A DNA stretch of 64,000 nucleotides from Blastomyces gilchristii SLH14081. Lineage: Eukaryota > Ascomycota > Eurotiomycetes > Onygenales > Ajellomycetaceae. A model generated the notes under the pieces. That model searched no databases. It saw only the letters and a list, made by a program, of their open reading frames with translations, and had not been told where the DNA came from. The stretch is taken from assembly GCF_000003855.2 (NCBI RefSeq), contig NW_003101675.1, forward strand, positions 591,663-655,662. Direction: 5' to 3'. Positions 45,293 to 59,648 of the stretch are shown here, piece after piece; positions within the stretch are counted from its first letter, which is position 1, and each line of letters begins with the position of its first letter. A program made the translations under genes and the position numbers.

Positions 45293-45339
45293 TTGAGAGA
45301 TATCTGAACACATAACAACATGTAAGAAAGAGAAACACA

Positions 45340-46690
45340 GTTAAGTGAACACTGAGTTCTCAGATAGAAGCTTGCTCATCAGTCACTCTGGCCCTGTAAT
45401 AAGATTTTACAAGAGAATGTCAGTGAAAGACTTGAGAGTTCTGACATTCAGATGTATGAGATACTCATATAATTACACTTCTTCAGATCTCACAGATATC
45501 ATATATTCAACAAACAATATAATCATATCTAATGACAATATGAGAGAACTCTCAAATGCAAGCATAAATGTGATATCACAGTGACTCTGAGCAATGTTGA
45601 ACTTATAACAGCAACAGATAGCTGATATACATGCAACTTAACAACTTTAATATGAGGAAATTCAATGATTAATTCAACAAGAAACTCATGCAATTTTAAC
45701 ATCTACAGAATCAAATATAAAAGCACTGAAAGAACACTTAGATGCTTTTATATATTTTAATACTTCTGATCTCACTCTCTACTCATCATGAAGAATGGAA
45801 ATGCTTGTAAAACTAAGTATAAATGAAGATGTCATTGATTTGCTAATCAATCAAGATTAGTATATTAATGAATGATTGAAGAATTGTATGAAACAGAAGT
45901 TTCATTCATGAATAAAAGCATGTGAATCAGTGTTGTGAATGCCTGACAACATCATCAAATATCTTGATATCCTGTTTCAAGACACTGCTATACAACAGAA
46001 AGTGTTAAATTGATTACAGAGTGTCTGACAGAGAAATAATTCTCTTACAACATTTATTCCTGACTTTGACATTAAAATCTTAGCAGCAGATGATCAATCT
46101 TGAGAGAATTGAATGAAGATTAGTATACTTAAGAAGATATTAACTTTTAAACTCTTACAGGCTCTCATAAGTGTAAATAAAGACCTAACTTATAAAGACT
46201 TCTATACACAGCTTCAGACATTGAACAACTGTCTTATCAAGCTCAAGAGTATATAGAACAGTGATAGAAGATGTTACACTCACATATCTGCACTGAGAAA
46301 TAACTCAGTCACTCATACATCTGTGCTGAGAAACAACAACAATGATGCAGATACTATGAACTGAGTAGACTTAAATGTCTATGTATAAGCAAGAGTCTTT
46401 GCTGTCTGAACAGGCTTCTGAGTCCCTGAGATCACTTCTGAAGAAGTCACTGATTGATGTCAATAAGAAGTATGCATCAACTGTAACTGATCAGAGTACA
46501 TTGCTTTTAACTGTTAATTAATCTATGTATCTTCTCACTTAAAGAATGAATCAGCATCTGTTCATGTCAACCATGTTACATTAGAGAAGAATTCAGAAGA
46601 TAACTATGAGAATACTCTGATTAAACAGGAAAAAGATTAGCTTCTGTTCAAATTTATAAACAGAAGCTTGAAGAGATCAGATGATAATAA
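45340..46690 (+). pseudogene. G1 gag remnant with CCHC knuckle
   Basis: The first open piece (45345-45584) reads SGPVIRFYKRMSVKDL and may contain the gag N-terminus. A zinc knuckle lies at 46474-46515. It reads CINCN*SEYIAFNC, the CX2CX4HX4C pattern with His changed to Tyr (CAC to TAC) and a Gly/Trp codon changed to TGA. In the minus-strand copy (about 63580-63625) the His is kept but the last Cys has become Tyr, so the two copies decayed independently. Confidence 0.72.
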
Positions 46691-49600
46691 TTTGAAGAGA
46701 AAATAATAATGAATGTGATTCTTGTATCTACTGTGATTGATAATATATATAATATGAAAGCCATGATAGACAGTGATCTATGTTATTATATAATGATTAA
46801 ATCTTTAGTTATAAGATATTACAACCTTCAGTGTATTTCTTTATCAAAACCCTGACTTCTCACAGGATTTGATGATCTAAAAGACATTTGTACTCATTAC
46901 ATGATGAAGTTGAATATAGATATTGAAGAACATCAATGTGAAGATGCCTATGTATATAAAGTTAATAATCTTGATTATAATCTTATATTAGAACTGACCT
47001 AGCTATCTGAATAAGACATCTTGTTGAATGCTTGAAACAGAAGCTTAATATTCTCTAACAATGATAGAATTCATGAAGATAGTATTTCATAAGACTATGA
47101 ATCTGACACAGATCTCTGTCAATGTGTATGAAATACTTTAAAAAGAAAGTCACTGAAAAGATCACTGACAGCAGAATTATGTAACAATCTATTTCATCAG
47201 CCTGACTGATATTCAGAAAGCTCTAGAGAAGTTATTTCATACTATAATAACAGATTCTCATACAAAACTCTCTTAATAATATCATGAATATCTAGATGTC
47301 TTCTGATAAGATAATACTATAAATATAGCCTCTTTATAAGGTTCTGAAGTAGATCACAGTATCAAGTTAGAGAAGAAGAATGATAAGAACTCTGAGTTAT
47401 TATGAGACCTTCTTTATAATATGTCTTGAGATAAACTTCTTCTTCTTCAGAAGATACTCAATGATCTGTTAAATAAGAGATTCATAGATATTAATAACTC
47501 TTCTGCTACAGCTTCTATTCTCTTTGCAAAGAAATCAGGTGAAGAACTCTGATTCTGTGTAAACTATTGAGAATTGAACAGATTAATCAAGAAGAACTGC
47601 TACTCTTTATCTCTTATTAATGAAACTCTAGCTTGTATTGAATAAGCTGAATGATTTACAAAACTAGATATTATCACTGTGTTTTATAAAATCTGTATTA
47701 CTGAAAAAGATGCATGACTTACAGTATTCTGAATATGTTATGATCTCTTTAAATAAATAGTTACATTCTTTGAACTGATCAATACTCTCAGTATATTTTA
47801 GAAGTATATTAACTGAGCACTCTGAGATTTTCTTGATGAATTTATATCTGTATATATTAATAACATTCTCATCTTCACTGATGAGTTCAGAAGAGAACAT
47901 CAAGAACACATGCAAAGAATATTACAATAATTATGAGAAGCAGAACTATCAATAGATATTGACAAGTATGACTTTGAAGTCAAGAGTATTAAATATCTAG
48001 GTTTTATCATAGAAGCTGACAAGAGAATTTAAATGAATTCTAAAAAAGTCTCTGTCATTCTTGAATGAAAAGCTTCATATACTGTGAAAGATGTATAAAG
48101 CTTCATCAGATTTGCTAACTTCTATCAGTAATTTATATGAAACTTCTCAGATATTATGAGATCACTTATAGAACTTATCAGAAAGAACTTAGTATTTCAG
48201 TAATCAGTGAATACTGAAGCTGCATTTACACAGATAAAGAAGATATTCATTAACATCTCTCTGCTAATAATATTTGATCTTAATTATGAAACAGTTATTG
48301 CAGCTGACTTCTCTGACTATGTTATAGAAGAAGCTATATTGCAATATAATGATGAAAATATCTTACAATTATGTGTCTTTATATCTAAGAAACTGAGTTC
48401 TGCTGAATACAACTATAAGATCTATGATAAGAAACTTCTTATAATTATACACTGTTTAAAAGAATGAGACTCTCAACTCTGAAGTATCTCTGAATTTGAG
48501 ATAATTACAGATTATAAGAATCTCAAGCACTTCATAACTATTTACAAACTTACTGAATAATAGATATAATGATCTGAGTTCTTAAGCTGCTTTCATTTTA
48601 CAATACACTACTATCTCAGCAGCCAGAACTCAATGACAGATACTCTCTTATAATAAGAGCAAGATATGCCTTCTGATATAAGAGATACTCATTGAATGAA
48701 CTGAGAACATCAGCTTCTAGATCTGAAGATATTAGTTAATCAAGATAATACAACTCATGATACTATATATACTTCTCTGATTAGAACATTCTCTCTCTGA
48801 ACTATCATCAACACTGACACTGACACTGATATTAATATCTTGACTTCTTCTGAATCTTCATTGAATGAATTATAACATGTAACAGCTCAAACTGATGAAC
48901 TTCTTCAAGCACTTACTGAAGCAGTATATCAAGAAGCATTCTGATTCTCTTCAGAACTATATATAAGAACTAACATCTCACAATATTCAATTAATGATAA
49001 TAATACTCTATGATTCTGTGAATAACACTGAGTTTCTCACTCTGAACTCTTACACATCTGAATAATATGAGAGATACATGACTCTTATATAACTGATCAT
49101 TCAGATTATGAATAACTGTATTAAATAATCTCTCAGAAGTTCTACTGATCTGAGATATTAAACAGTATCAGACATTTCATCTGAAACTGTAACTATTATT
49201 TCTCTGTTATCTTGTGAAAGAACTGTAGAAAAGATCTGCTAAAACTGCTTAATATTTCTGATAGAATCTGCTAAGTTATGATAATTGACTTTGCTGTTAA
49301 TCTCTCTGAGAGTAACAACTATAAAAACATTCTGATCATTGTGAACTGATTAAGTAAGAATATAATATTGAAACTCTGTAATAAGATGAATACTGAATAA
49401 GTCACTGAAGCTTTTCTAAGAAGTCTGTTCTATCAGATATATGAATTACTGAGATCTATAGTATTGAATTAAGACTGTTAATTTGTAAGTACTCTCTGAA
49501 CAAGAATCTGTTAAGTTCTCAAGATTATATGCTGTCTGTTAACTGTCTATTGCTCTGAGACTGATAATACATCAGAATGAGTAATTCAGACTATAAAGAA

Positions 49601-50335
49601 TTATCTCTATAAGTTCTGTAATTACTTATAAGATGATTGATATAATCTTCTTCTACATGCTGAAGTTACTATCAATGACTGAGATGCTGTTTCAACAGAT
49701 GTAAGCCTGTTCTTTCTTATATATAAATATCACATGAAAGTACTGAATCTTCTAGACATCACACATTTCACACTGAACTCTCACAGTCTGATTCAGATCA
49801 CTGATAATATAGTAATAAAAACCTGAGATGTCTGTGATTGAGCAGAAGTCTTCATAACAAGTACTAAACAGAATTAAGAAGATCAAATCAATGTTAACTG
49901 AGACTCTGTTGAATAATATAAGATAGAAGATCTGATTTGATTGAATCTTAAGAATATATAAGTTATATACTCATCTCACACACTGAATTACTGTTATATA
50001 AAGTGTAAAGTGATAGAAGTTCTAGACAGTTATAACTATCATCTTAATACATCATCAGAGATTCATGATATTCTTTATATAAGCTTGCTCTGCTATGTTA
50101 TCACTGATCTGTTCTCTTCTCAACTGACTTCTGACTGACAGCTGCCAGGGATCATAGAAGAATATAATGAACTTGAATGAGAGATTGAAGATATTCTTGA
50201 TAAGAGACTCTGCAGCTGTAGCTGATAATATCTTATGAAATGAGTTCACTATGATTATCTGATCTGAACTCTGAGTTCTATGTTATCTGAGACTACGGCC
50301 CTTGACTGATAAGAGCTATGTATGATCAAGGAAGA
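46690..50335 (+). pseudogene. G1 pol remnant, copy 2
   Basis: The protease region at about 46755-46775 reads KAMIDSD (Gly of DSG changed to Asp). RT runs about 47450-48110, with its catalytic box at 47853-47864 reading YINN, then ILIFTDEF. RNase H is about 48200-48660. Its open piece 48207-48467 contains NYETVIAADFSDYVIEEAIL and FISKKLSSAEYNYKIYDKKL, the conserved gypsy RNase H start. Integrase is about 48960-49900 and the chromodomain about 50160-50330 (YLMK*VHYDYL). Stops mainly at former Trp codons. Confidence 0.85.
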
Positions 50336-50348
50336 AGAGAGAGATTAA

Positions 50349-50666
50349 TGTGATGAGCTGTGCCTGATCAATCATATAGACTATTCTGTTACACTTTATA
50401 GATTTCTACTGCTCTGATTCTCAGTTACTGATTCTCAGCTGAAAATCTACAGAATTTCTATTCTTTCATCTCAAAGCTTCACTTTGTATGAAAATCCCTA
50501 TTCTACCATTTCAAAGTTCCACTGTGTACATCACTGTGTATGTGTATAAATATTCACTTCAATCACTGATTCTCACACTTTCTCTTTCTTTTCTTCTCTA
50601 ACATTTTTCTCTTTATTATATAAGATCTATATATTATACTGCTCTATTCAGTGTAGGCCTCTTACA
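50349..50666 (+). repeat. G1 3' LTR
   Basis: 318 bp, collinear with the 5' LTR. Every CpG of the 5' copy has been converted; by eye no CpG remains. Confidence 0.9.
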
Positions 50667-50671
50667 ATCAG

Positions 50672-51986
50672 ATTACATATTCTGACTTATTAATTCTTTC
50701 ATTATATAACTTCTCATAAGTGAGTAATTATTTCAATTAAGCAAGATTTACATCTTCTACAGATTATGAGACTTATGTTGTATATAAACACTGTCAATTC
50801 AGAATTTCTTGTTAATCTAATTAGTATTTTAACTACTACTTTATTCAATATAGTTATCAGATGTTAAAATCATTTTATTTTATTTATATTAACATCTTCA
50901 AGAACTTGTTGATCAATAATAATACTACTATCTACTTAAAAAAGACTTGCAGAGTGAAATGAATTATATTGTAAAAAATAAAAAGAAAAACATCTGATTA
51001 ATAACTATAACATCACTCAAAGCTTATATTGATAAGAATTCAATAAACAAGTATTTAATACAGTAGATTCATTACAATCTTACTTTCATATCTGTTCATA
51101 ATCTCATAATTTATTCACTGAGTCAGTTGCTGATAATAATATTACTTTATACTTAAGCTTTACTAGTGAATATTATTCTGAAGTATTTTAAAGCTTTATT
51201 AAAAAATCATATTCTTCTGAAATATTTTTCTGATTTGAAGTAAGTTTTACTATAACTTTTAATAAAATTATATTAATCTGATCTACTCAATTTATCTAAT
51301 TTATTTAATTCACTTATCAGCTCAATAAAGTTGATTCTGATATTAAGACTTTATTATCTGACAATGTTACAAATAATATAAATATACAATATTTTATAAT
51401 AAAATATGAGATAAGAAGAGAAAAGCAGAAGGCTCTGAAATTAAAGCTGAAATTATAAGAAATCTGTGAATATAAAGTCACTGTAAGTAATTCTCTATCT
51501 TCTATTTATACATCTGCTATCTCAACAGCTCAAACACTCATATAATATCTCAATTACAGTGAAAGGTTGAAATATAATCTCTATGATTTAAATAGCTGTG
51601 TTGACAACACAGTCTCTCAACTCAAGAAAAATATCAAGAATGTTGTAAAATTAAACAGTCTAATGAATACATTCAATTATATTATCTGAAGCATTTTAAG
51701 AAAATCAAAACTAGTTAATATACAATATTGAAATATAATATCAAAACAACAGGCTCAGAACTCTCTATAAAAAGATATTAAATAAATACTTTTATATAAT
51801 GTCAGAAATCACTGACTCTATACATTTATTTCAAACTTATTGAGTACAGATATCAGAGTATACTTTTTTAAATATAATATAAATTGAATTACTTATACTC
51901 TCTAACATGCAATTGCAAAGAAATATTGTATTTTAAAGATATAATTACACTATTAGCCAGTTCTGAAATTCATCTTACTTAATAAC
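50672..51986 (+). pseudogene. Decayed reading frame of unknown identity
   Basis: AT-rich, little CG or GG. One plus-strand frame from about 51310 to 51960 is open over long stretches, broken only by occasional TAA/TAG: DSDIKTLLSDN, KYEIRREKQKALKLKLKL, SSIYTSAISTAQTL, RLKYNLYDLNSCVDNTVSQL, KNVVKLNSLMNTFNYI. The basic stretch followed by Ser/Thr-rich and helical segments suggests the C-terminal part of a transposase or gag-like protein, but I recognise no motif. It is cut by LINE-B. Nothing identifiable in 50672-51300. Confidence 0.35.
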
Positions 51987-53672
51987 ACACAGATCATCAG
52001 TCAAGCACTTCATCACAAACTCACTCAATTTTTCAAATAAGAACTCACTGATAGATTCATCAAAAAGCCCTTGATCATACAAGCATTTTGACCTCATTGC
52101 CAACCACATACCCCATGTGGTGGTGAAGTTATTTAGCCAAACATGAACCAGACATTGTTCAAAACTCCTGTGTGGGATTATCCTCTGTTCACCCCTATCA
52201 CACCACAACCCCAGGCCAAATTGCCATACAAATTATAAGATGAAGACACCTAGTCATATGCATCAATCTTCTTATTTTTGAAAGATCTTCAATCTGTAAT
52301 TGTGAAGATATCTGAGAAGCAACTTTCATGAAAATCCTGTCTATCTTTGATGTTTCAAAACATCAACACCAAGTCTCACCCACATATCACTCTTTTCAAT
52401 CTGGCCCACGTCTGGCAGAAAAATACAAAAAGATACCTCAGTAATAGTATCAAGCACATAATCAACAGACATATCACACATCTGAAGCGCATCCTCTGTG
52501 AAAAACCCTCTTTGTCTTTACACCAAGTCTCACCCTTGTACTGCCTCTTCCGATCTGGCCCATCCCCAGTAGAAAAGTACAAAAAGATATCTCAGCAACT
52601 GTATTCAATACATAATCAGCAGATACAACAACTATAAAATCAGTATATTTCAAGATCTGACTGAGCCTTTGATCCCTGCATAGTGAGATATATTAAATCT
52701 AGTTTTAATATCTCAATATTCAATAGATTCTGCAAGAAATTGAGAACAGCAATACTAGATTTCTATTGAATTTGAGAATTAACTCTGTATTGATATAATC
52801 ATTGATAAACTCTTCTATTTTAAGATATAAATAATCAGCTTCTCTACATTCTGCTGACAATATTTATATTATTATATAGAAATAGACTTATATTCTCTAT
52901 AATATCAAGACTCTGAAGAGAGAAAGTCTTAATAGAGAGTATATAGTAGTGCATATTCTAGCAGTTTCTATCTCATTCTTTTGTAGTCGTTATTGTAAAA
53001 AAAAAAAAAAAAAAAAGATCTTAGAAATAGTTTTTTACTTCTCTTGAAAAAGTAAGATATTTTTCTCCGAATTTTATACAATATTCTTATAAAGAATTAA
53101 AAACAGAGTTATTTTCTATCATAATTTCACATTCTTTTAAGTAAGAATTACTTTTTCAGTAACTGAAGAGCTTTCATTAATACTTAATTCTTTTTTACAC
53201 TCTTTATTAACTGATTTGAGTTGCATACTTGTTGTGTGAGAAGAATTGAATGATTTAGAATAAAATTGAATAGTTTTAATCAATTTCTCTGTCAAAAATT
53301 GATTTATTTTTTATCAGTTTTTCTCTCAAAAACTGTTATATTATCTGACTTATTATCAATTGATATTATACTTTTCCTCACTGTATCTCAAGAAAGAGAT
53401 TATAAAGATTTTATTGATTTATCTTTAAAATTAATTTTAGTTTATTAGATTCTCTCTAAAAATTTAACATAGTTACTAAACTAGTGTGAAAAAAATCAGG
53501 TGTTTTATACATAAAAGTCTTTTATTCTTCTTTTGAACCGGCCTGATTAACTCTTCAATTGAAAACAGACTTAGAAATCTCTTAATTGAAACAGTCTGAT
53601 TAACTTTTCAATTCAAAAGAGTTTAATAAATATCTCAATTGAATCAGTCTGATCAAATTTTCATTAAGAATA

Positions 53673-55290
53673 ATGAGTTCAAAAATACACTCAGTTGATG
53701 TAGAAAAAGATGCTTTCTCAAGTACTATTTCTGAGATTGAAATTCTGAAGAGAAGAAAGAAAGAAGAAATAGAGAAAGAATAAGTTCTTGAAAGATAGAA
53801 ACTTGAAAAAGTAAGGAAGATTCTTGAAAAGCAGTGTCTGAGTGAGATTAATGAAGAAGTACTGTTAATTCTTCATACTTAGGCTAGACAACTACAGAAA
53901 GTGATTAAGTTCAAACTTGAAATTTCAAACACAGTTCTAAAAACTTTGAAAATTTCTAATATAATCACTGACTCTTCAGTTTGCTCTTCTTTCTTTTCTA
54001 CTTCTTCTTTCTCTTCTTCTTTAATTAGAAGAAAGCATATGCTCAAGCAGCTGAATTTACTGTCTCTAAATCTGCTATCTCTAAATCTGCTGTCTCAAAA
54101 CCTGCTCAAAATTCTGAGAAAACTGAGAAGAATACTGCACATACTTCTATTGATAGAAGAGTGAAGAAAAAAATATAAAAAGAGAAAAATCTTTAAATCT
54201 TCAGAAGTAGAAGACTTATTCTCAAAGTCTTAAATCAGAATATCTTACAGAGAAACAAGCTAAACTCAAATCTCATTTTCAGAATTAGAAATGAAATTAA
54301 TCAGCAGTTCTTTTCTCAGTTAATAACTAATATTGAAGTTTAAAAATCAGTTATAGCTTCAATTGAGCCATTCTTCTTTAAAAACTTCATCATTCTGATT
54401 ACAATGTCTGAATTCAGTGCAGAATTCCTTATTCAGAATGAGAATCTCTGAAAATCAGCAGTAGAATCATTGTTAAACACAACAATTCTATCTAAGAGAG
54501 ATGAAAAGTGTGATAAATTCATTCTTTATAATATTTCAGTTGAAATCTTTGACTGTGAGAAAGAAATGCTACTTCTTAAAAATGGATTAGAAGAATACAA
54601 TTCTATTCAACTGAGAAAAGAGTCTGTATAACTTAATTTAATTAAGTTCAGATAGAGTAGAAGAAATGTCTCTATTCTAATATATACAAAGACACTTGAA
54701 TAATTAAGAATCTCTGAAGTAAGAGTAGCAAATTTGAAAATAAGAGTTCATGAATGCAAAGACTCAAGAATGAATCTCAAAGCTCAAACACAGTGTTCAA
54801 ATTGTCAAAGATATGAATACTTTGCAATCTCTTGTTTCAGAGACTCAAAATGTGTATTCTATGCTAGAGATTACAAAACTAGTAAGCATAAATGTGAAAC
54901 ATGCTTAAAAAGAGATGAAATATGTTTGTATACTCTGCTTAAGTGCTTCAATTGTAAAGAAAAACATGCATCTAGCTCAAAAGAATGTGTATTTACTTCA
55001 AGAACTCAAAAGAACTGAAGAAAAGATGAAGCTCAAAATGAATCTAAAACTGAAGAGAAAAGTCAAGCTAGTAAATCTACAACTGCAAGCTTAAAAAGAA
55101 GAAATTCTCAACTATCTAAATCTTCAAACTTCAATTCTTCAGCTAAGTGTAAATAGAATTTGAATTCTCAAACTTCTGTTAAGATTAGAGAATTGAGAAA
55201 TGACTCTGATGATAAACTAGATATAATAAAAGCAGTTGAGATTCCTACTTTTCAAAATGATTATAATCTACTATCTGATAATATTGATTA
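53673..55290 (+). pseudogene. LINE-B ORF1, gag-like
   Basis: Starts with an intact ATG (MSSKIHSVDVEKDAFSSTIS), then coiled-coil-like KRRKKEEIEK. The open piece 54734-55018 holds the Cys/His region: CSNCQRYEYFAISC (His changed to Tyr), CVFYARDYKTSKHKCETC and CFNCKEKHASSSKEC. Stops occur at eroded Gln and Trp codons. Compared with LINE-A, the knuckle residues have decayed differently. Confidence 0.8.
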
Positions 55291-55319
55291 GATTCTACTC
55301 CATCTCTACTCCATTTAGT

Positions 55320-58300
55320 ATGAATATACAATAAAAACAATAAAAAAAGTTTAAAAACACTTCAAAAATCACATTTATTCAAAATAATGTGAATAGAAAC
55401 TCAAATTGCATTTATTCTTGTCTTCAGATTATATTTGAACAAAAGATTGACTTTGTACTTCTTCAAGAACTGAACTTTGATACTAAGTAAAAGTACATCA
55501 TTTCTCATTCAAACTATTACTGCTTTCTTCCTGAAAAATCTGAGATAAAATCAAGAGTAGTGATCTATAAGAGAAAAAGATCAAGACATCAATTGAATTT
55601 AAGATTTAATATTATATCTGACTCTTATATTCTAGTGAGTGATATTATAGATAAAGAGAATGAGATTGATACTATTCAACTTATAAATATCTATAATGAA
55701 AAGTTATTGAAAGAAAACAACAATATCTGAATAATTGATAGAGAATTTTTGAATATAACTCTCTTAAAAAATTTCATAATTACAGAAGACTTCAATGCAC
55801 ATCATCTCTGATGAAACTCAGAGTGCATAAGAGTAGAAAGAGTAGATAAACTTGTTGAATAAACTTTTGAGTATTTAATAGATTTAGTTAACAAGTCTGA
55901 TTAACAAACATTCTTTAGAAAAGATATGAAATAGAAATCTATTATAGATCTAACTTTCATATTATAAAATCTAATTGAAAAAAGACTTATAAACTGATTT
56001 ATTGATTCAAATGAAATCTCAGAATCAGATTATGAGATCATTCAATTTAATATTGAACTGAGTAAAAAATAAAGAAGTGAAAATCCTCTTCTCTCTAATC
56101 AGTATAACTTTGAAAAAGCTGATTGAAAAGTAGTTAAAGAAAGAGTAAAACAGCTGAAATCTGAAAGATAGAGTAAGCTCTATTGAAATCAAAGTCAAGA
56201 TATCTCAAATGAAATACTTAAGAATAGAGTAAAGCTGATTACATTTATTCTTCTAACAAGTATTAGAGAAAATATTTCAAAGAAAAAGTCTTCTGAGTAT
56301 TTCAAACCTTGATGAAATAAGAATATCACTTCTAAAAGAAAGTAATTAGTCACTGCTAAGAGAGATTGAAAGAATAACTTAATATCTTATGAAGAGTTCA
56401 AAGCTATTTAAAATGAATATTTTTCAGATATTAAAAGAGTCAAAACAGATTACTGAAACAAGTTTCTTGAAGAAATATAAGAAAAAGAAGTTTTTAAAGC
56501 CTTTAACTATACTAAAACAAGAAGTGTAGCAAAGCTTTCAACCTTAGAATATAAATTTCAGAATGAATTGTATACAGTAAACTCTTTTAAGAAAAAATGT
56601 CAAGCTTTTATAAGAATTCTCTTTCAAAACTCATCATAGTTAGAAGAGAAGAATATGTCATTTTATGAATATATTAATGAAAATAACTGAGAATGGTCTG
56701 AGCTTACATATGATGAACTAGAGTCAGTATTATTCTCAAGTTCAATTAAAACTGCTGCAGAGCCTGATTCAATTTATCACTTAATTATTCAAAACACATA
56801 TTTCTACTTGAAGAATGAATATTTTGAGCTCTTTTTCAATCTCTTAAAAAATGATTATTATTCTGAATGCTGAAGAGAAGCTACTGAAGTAATCCTTGTA
56901 AAATCTAATAGAAAAGCTTCAATTTCTAAGTTATATATAGTAATATCTCTGTTGAACTGTTTAAGAAAAATTCTAGAAAAGATAATAGCTACTAGATTAT
57001 CTTTTATAAGCTCTATTAGTGATTCTCTTCTATTTAATGAATAAATAAGAGATAGAAAACAATGTTCTATAATTAACACTGTTCTTTCAGTTATTCATAG
57101 TATTCAAGTAGCAAAGCATGAAGATCTGGTCTCAACTGCAGTTTTTATTGATATAAAAGATGAATTTAATCATGTTTCAAAGTCTAAGATGATTCAAACT
57201 TTGAAGATATTAAAACTATCACTTTCTCTAATAAAATGAGTTAATTATTTATATCTAAAAGAATTATACAACTATTCTTTGATGAAAGAAAACAAGATAA
57301 AACTGAGATAAAAATAGAAGTATTATAAGAATCTTCAATCTCATCTGTTTTATTTACAATATACACTGCATATCTATTCAAGAATAGAGAGATGAAAATA
57401 GTGAGATCTTTCAGTTATATAGATGATATTGATCTACTCTACAGTTCAAAGACAATCAAAGAGAATTTAGAAGTGATTGAGAAAGTAGTAAAGAAAATCT
57501 TTGTTAAAGCAGATATCAATCTAATTCAATTTAATATGAATTAAACTGAGTCAATTCACTTTTTTCCCATATTTAATGAGAAAGAACTAAGTCTAACTCT
57601 TTTAAATAAAGATATGAAGCTCAGTTTGAATATTAACTAACTAGAAGTATGATTAAACTTCAAGTTAAATTTTAAATATCATATTCAACAAAGAATCATG
57701 AAGACAGAGAGACTACTGAATAGTATAAGCAGACTATTAAATACTGAGAGAGATCTATTCTTTCAGGCTATGAGATAGTTACACATAGCCTGTATTATCT
57801 CAGTAGCTGATTATGAAGTTCAAGTTTAATGAAATAATCAAGATAATTTCACTGAACTCTTTCACAGTTTGTAAAACAGAGCTTGTAGAAGAATTCTGAG
57901 AGCATTCAAATCATCTTATATTAAAGCAATGAAAGTTGAAGCTTCAATTTCATCTTCTACTATTTGATTTGAAAAAGCCTGTATAAACTATACTCTGAGA
58001 GTTATGAAGATGAGCTTAAATTATATAATCAGAGAAAGAGTCTCTTCTTCATTTCTATCAGATAACTCAGAAAATGAACTGAATTGAAATAGATTTCTTG
58101 ATTGAAATGAGAAGAATACTTTAAAGAAAATGCTCTCTCAACTGTATAGACTATGTTGACTTATTAAAAATCAATTTTCTTCATTAAATATTGAGAAAAT
58201 TGATCATGAGAAGATATCTTTCTGAAGAGAAAAGCTGAAATCTCTTATAAACTTATAAATAAGTGAACTATCAAAAGAGAGAGAATATGAACAGCACTTG

Positions 58301-59270
58301 AAGAAGATCTCTATAATCAATATAAAAGACTTTATTCTGGTTTACTCAGATAACTTAAAAAATGAGAATTTGAATAGATTAGACACAGATATTGCTTATA
58401 CTGAAGATAATATTAATTTTATCTCAGATTTCTGAAATTTAGACTGTGAATCTGAAGTCTTTGATGCTGAACTATTTGTAATAGTAAAAGCTTTCAAACT
58501 CATTGAAATAAAATCTCATAAAAGAGGAAATAGATTGAAAGACAAATGAATATTCTCTGATAGTCAAGCTGCTTTAAAAAGACTTAGAAATAGTCAGATT
58601 TATAATGATCAGATGAATCTTAAACTGATTTTAAACTCTGTTTTGAAAATTCAAAAGAGAAGAATATTAAAACTGATAATTCATCTACACTGAGTTCCTG
58701 CTTATATGAATATTCATGACAATGAATTGACTGATTCAGCTGTAAAAAAGAGTTCAGAATTAAGCAGATCTATTCAAAAAACAGTGTTCTGATCTTTTAT
58801 AAAGAGAAAGATAAAAGAATCTTGTTTAAATAAATAAAATGAAAGCTGGCAGAAACAAAAGAAGAGGATATATTATTCAAGATTTGAGATAAAATCAAAG
58901 TGAAAATCTTGTTCAATTAAATATAAAAAGAAAATATTCTCATCTATAATTCAGCTGAAACTAGAACATGATTATTTCAAATTCTATATACAAAGATTTA
59001 ATGATAGATTTGATTCAACAGAGTGCTCATTTTACAATATAAATGAAAATTCTAAGTATATTGTAATACATTGTGTATTATACAATTGTCTCAGAGTCAG
59101 ATTGAAGAAGAAGTATGATTTAAATTAATTAAATATAAGATTCTTATTCTCAACTGAGACAGGAATTAAATACTTAATAGACTTTCTATCAGAAACTCAA
59201 GCAGCTATAACAAAATGACTGAATTCAGAAGTATCTGAATATGAAGAGGTGGAAATTAATTAGATATAGT
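55320..59270 (+). pseudogene. LINE-B ORF2: endonuclease, RT, RNase H
   Basis: ATG at 55320. The endonuclease EDFNAHHL motif lies near 55784-55807 (Gly changed to Glu). The RT catalytic box at about 57418-57437 reads YIDDIDLLYS and keeps both Asp, unlike copies A and D. RNase H: FSDSQAALKRL near 58554-58590. More than 20 stops by eye, so non-functional. Its RT box is the best guide to the ancestral sequence in this window. Confidence 0.83.
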
Positions 59271-59648
59271 CTGTTAAAACAGCTATATACTATCTTTTAA
59301 TAATTTTATTTTGTTATAGTCTTTCTTTACTGTACTTGTTTCTTTTTGTTCTTTTCTATTTATCTATTTAATGTGGCTATCTTTAAGACTATGTTCTCAT
59401 TTCCTTTGTCATGATATTTTCAAATGACTTCAAAGTATCAGAAGGTGTTGAAGTACTGCAATTTATAAACAGTTTTTATATTCTGAACTGAAATTTTCTG
59501 ATTTTGCATATCTGAAATTGATAAATGTATAATAGTTGACTCTATAGATATAGAAAAAACCCTGAGAACTAAAGGTTCTCAAGTAGATGTCATAGTCACT
59601 GACTGTATACATCTATAATTGAAGAATAATAATAATAATAGTAATAAC

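Larger units (their letters stand above)
44900..50666 (+). mobile_element. Complete Ty3/gypsy chromovirus G1, copy 2
   Basis: 5,767 bp with 318-bp LTRs at both ends and a perfect 5-bp duplication ATCAG (44895-44899 and 50667-50671). Gag, protease, RT, RNase H, integrase and chromodomain remnants lie in order. It is the reference for the truncated copies at 1-3725 and 59649-64000. Eroded, with no intact frame. Confidence 0.93.
51987..59641 (+). mobile_element. Full-length Tad1-like LINE, copy B
   Basis: About 7.66 kb, collinear with LINE-A from its 5' end to the tail. It is not interrupted and so shows the empty G4 site. A possible short duplication TAATAAC flanks it (about 51980-51986 and 59642-59648), but erosion and low complexity make this weak. 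The 5' UTR is more eroded than in LINE-A. Confidence 0.88.
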
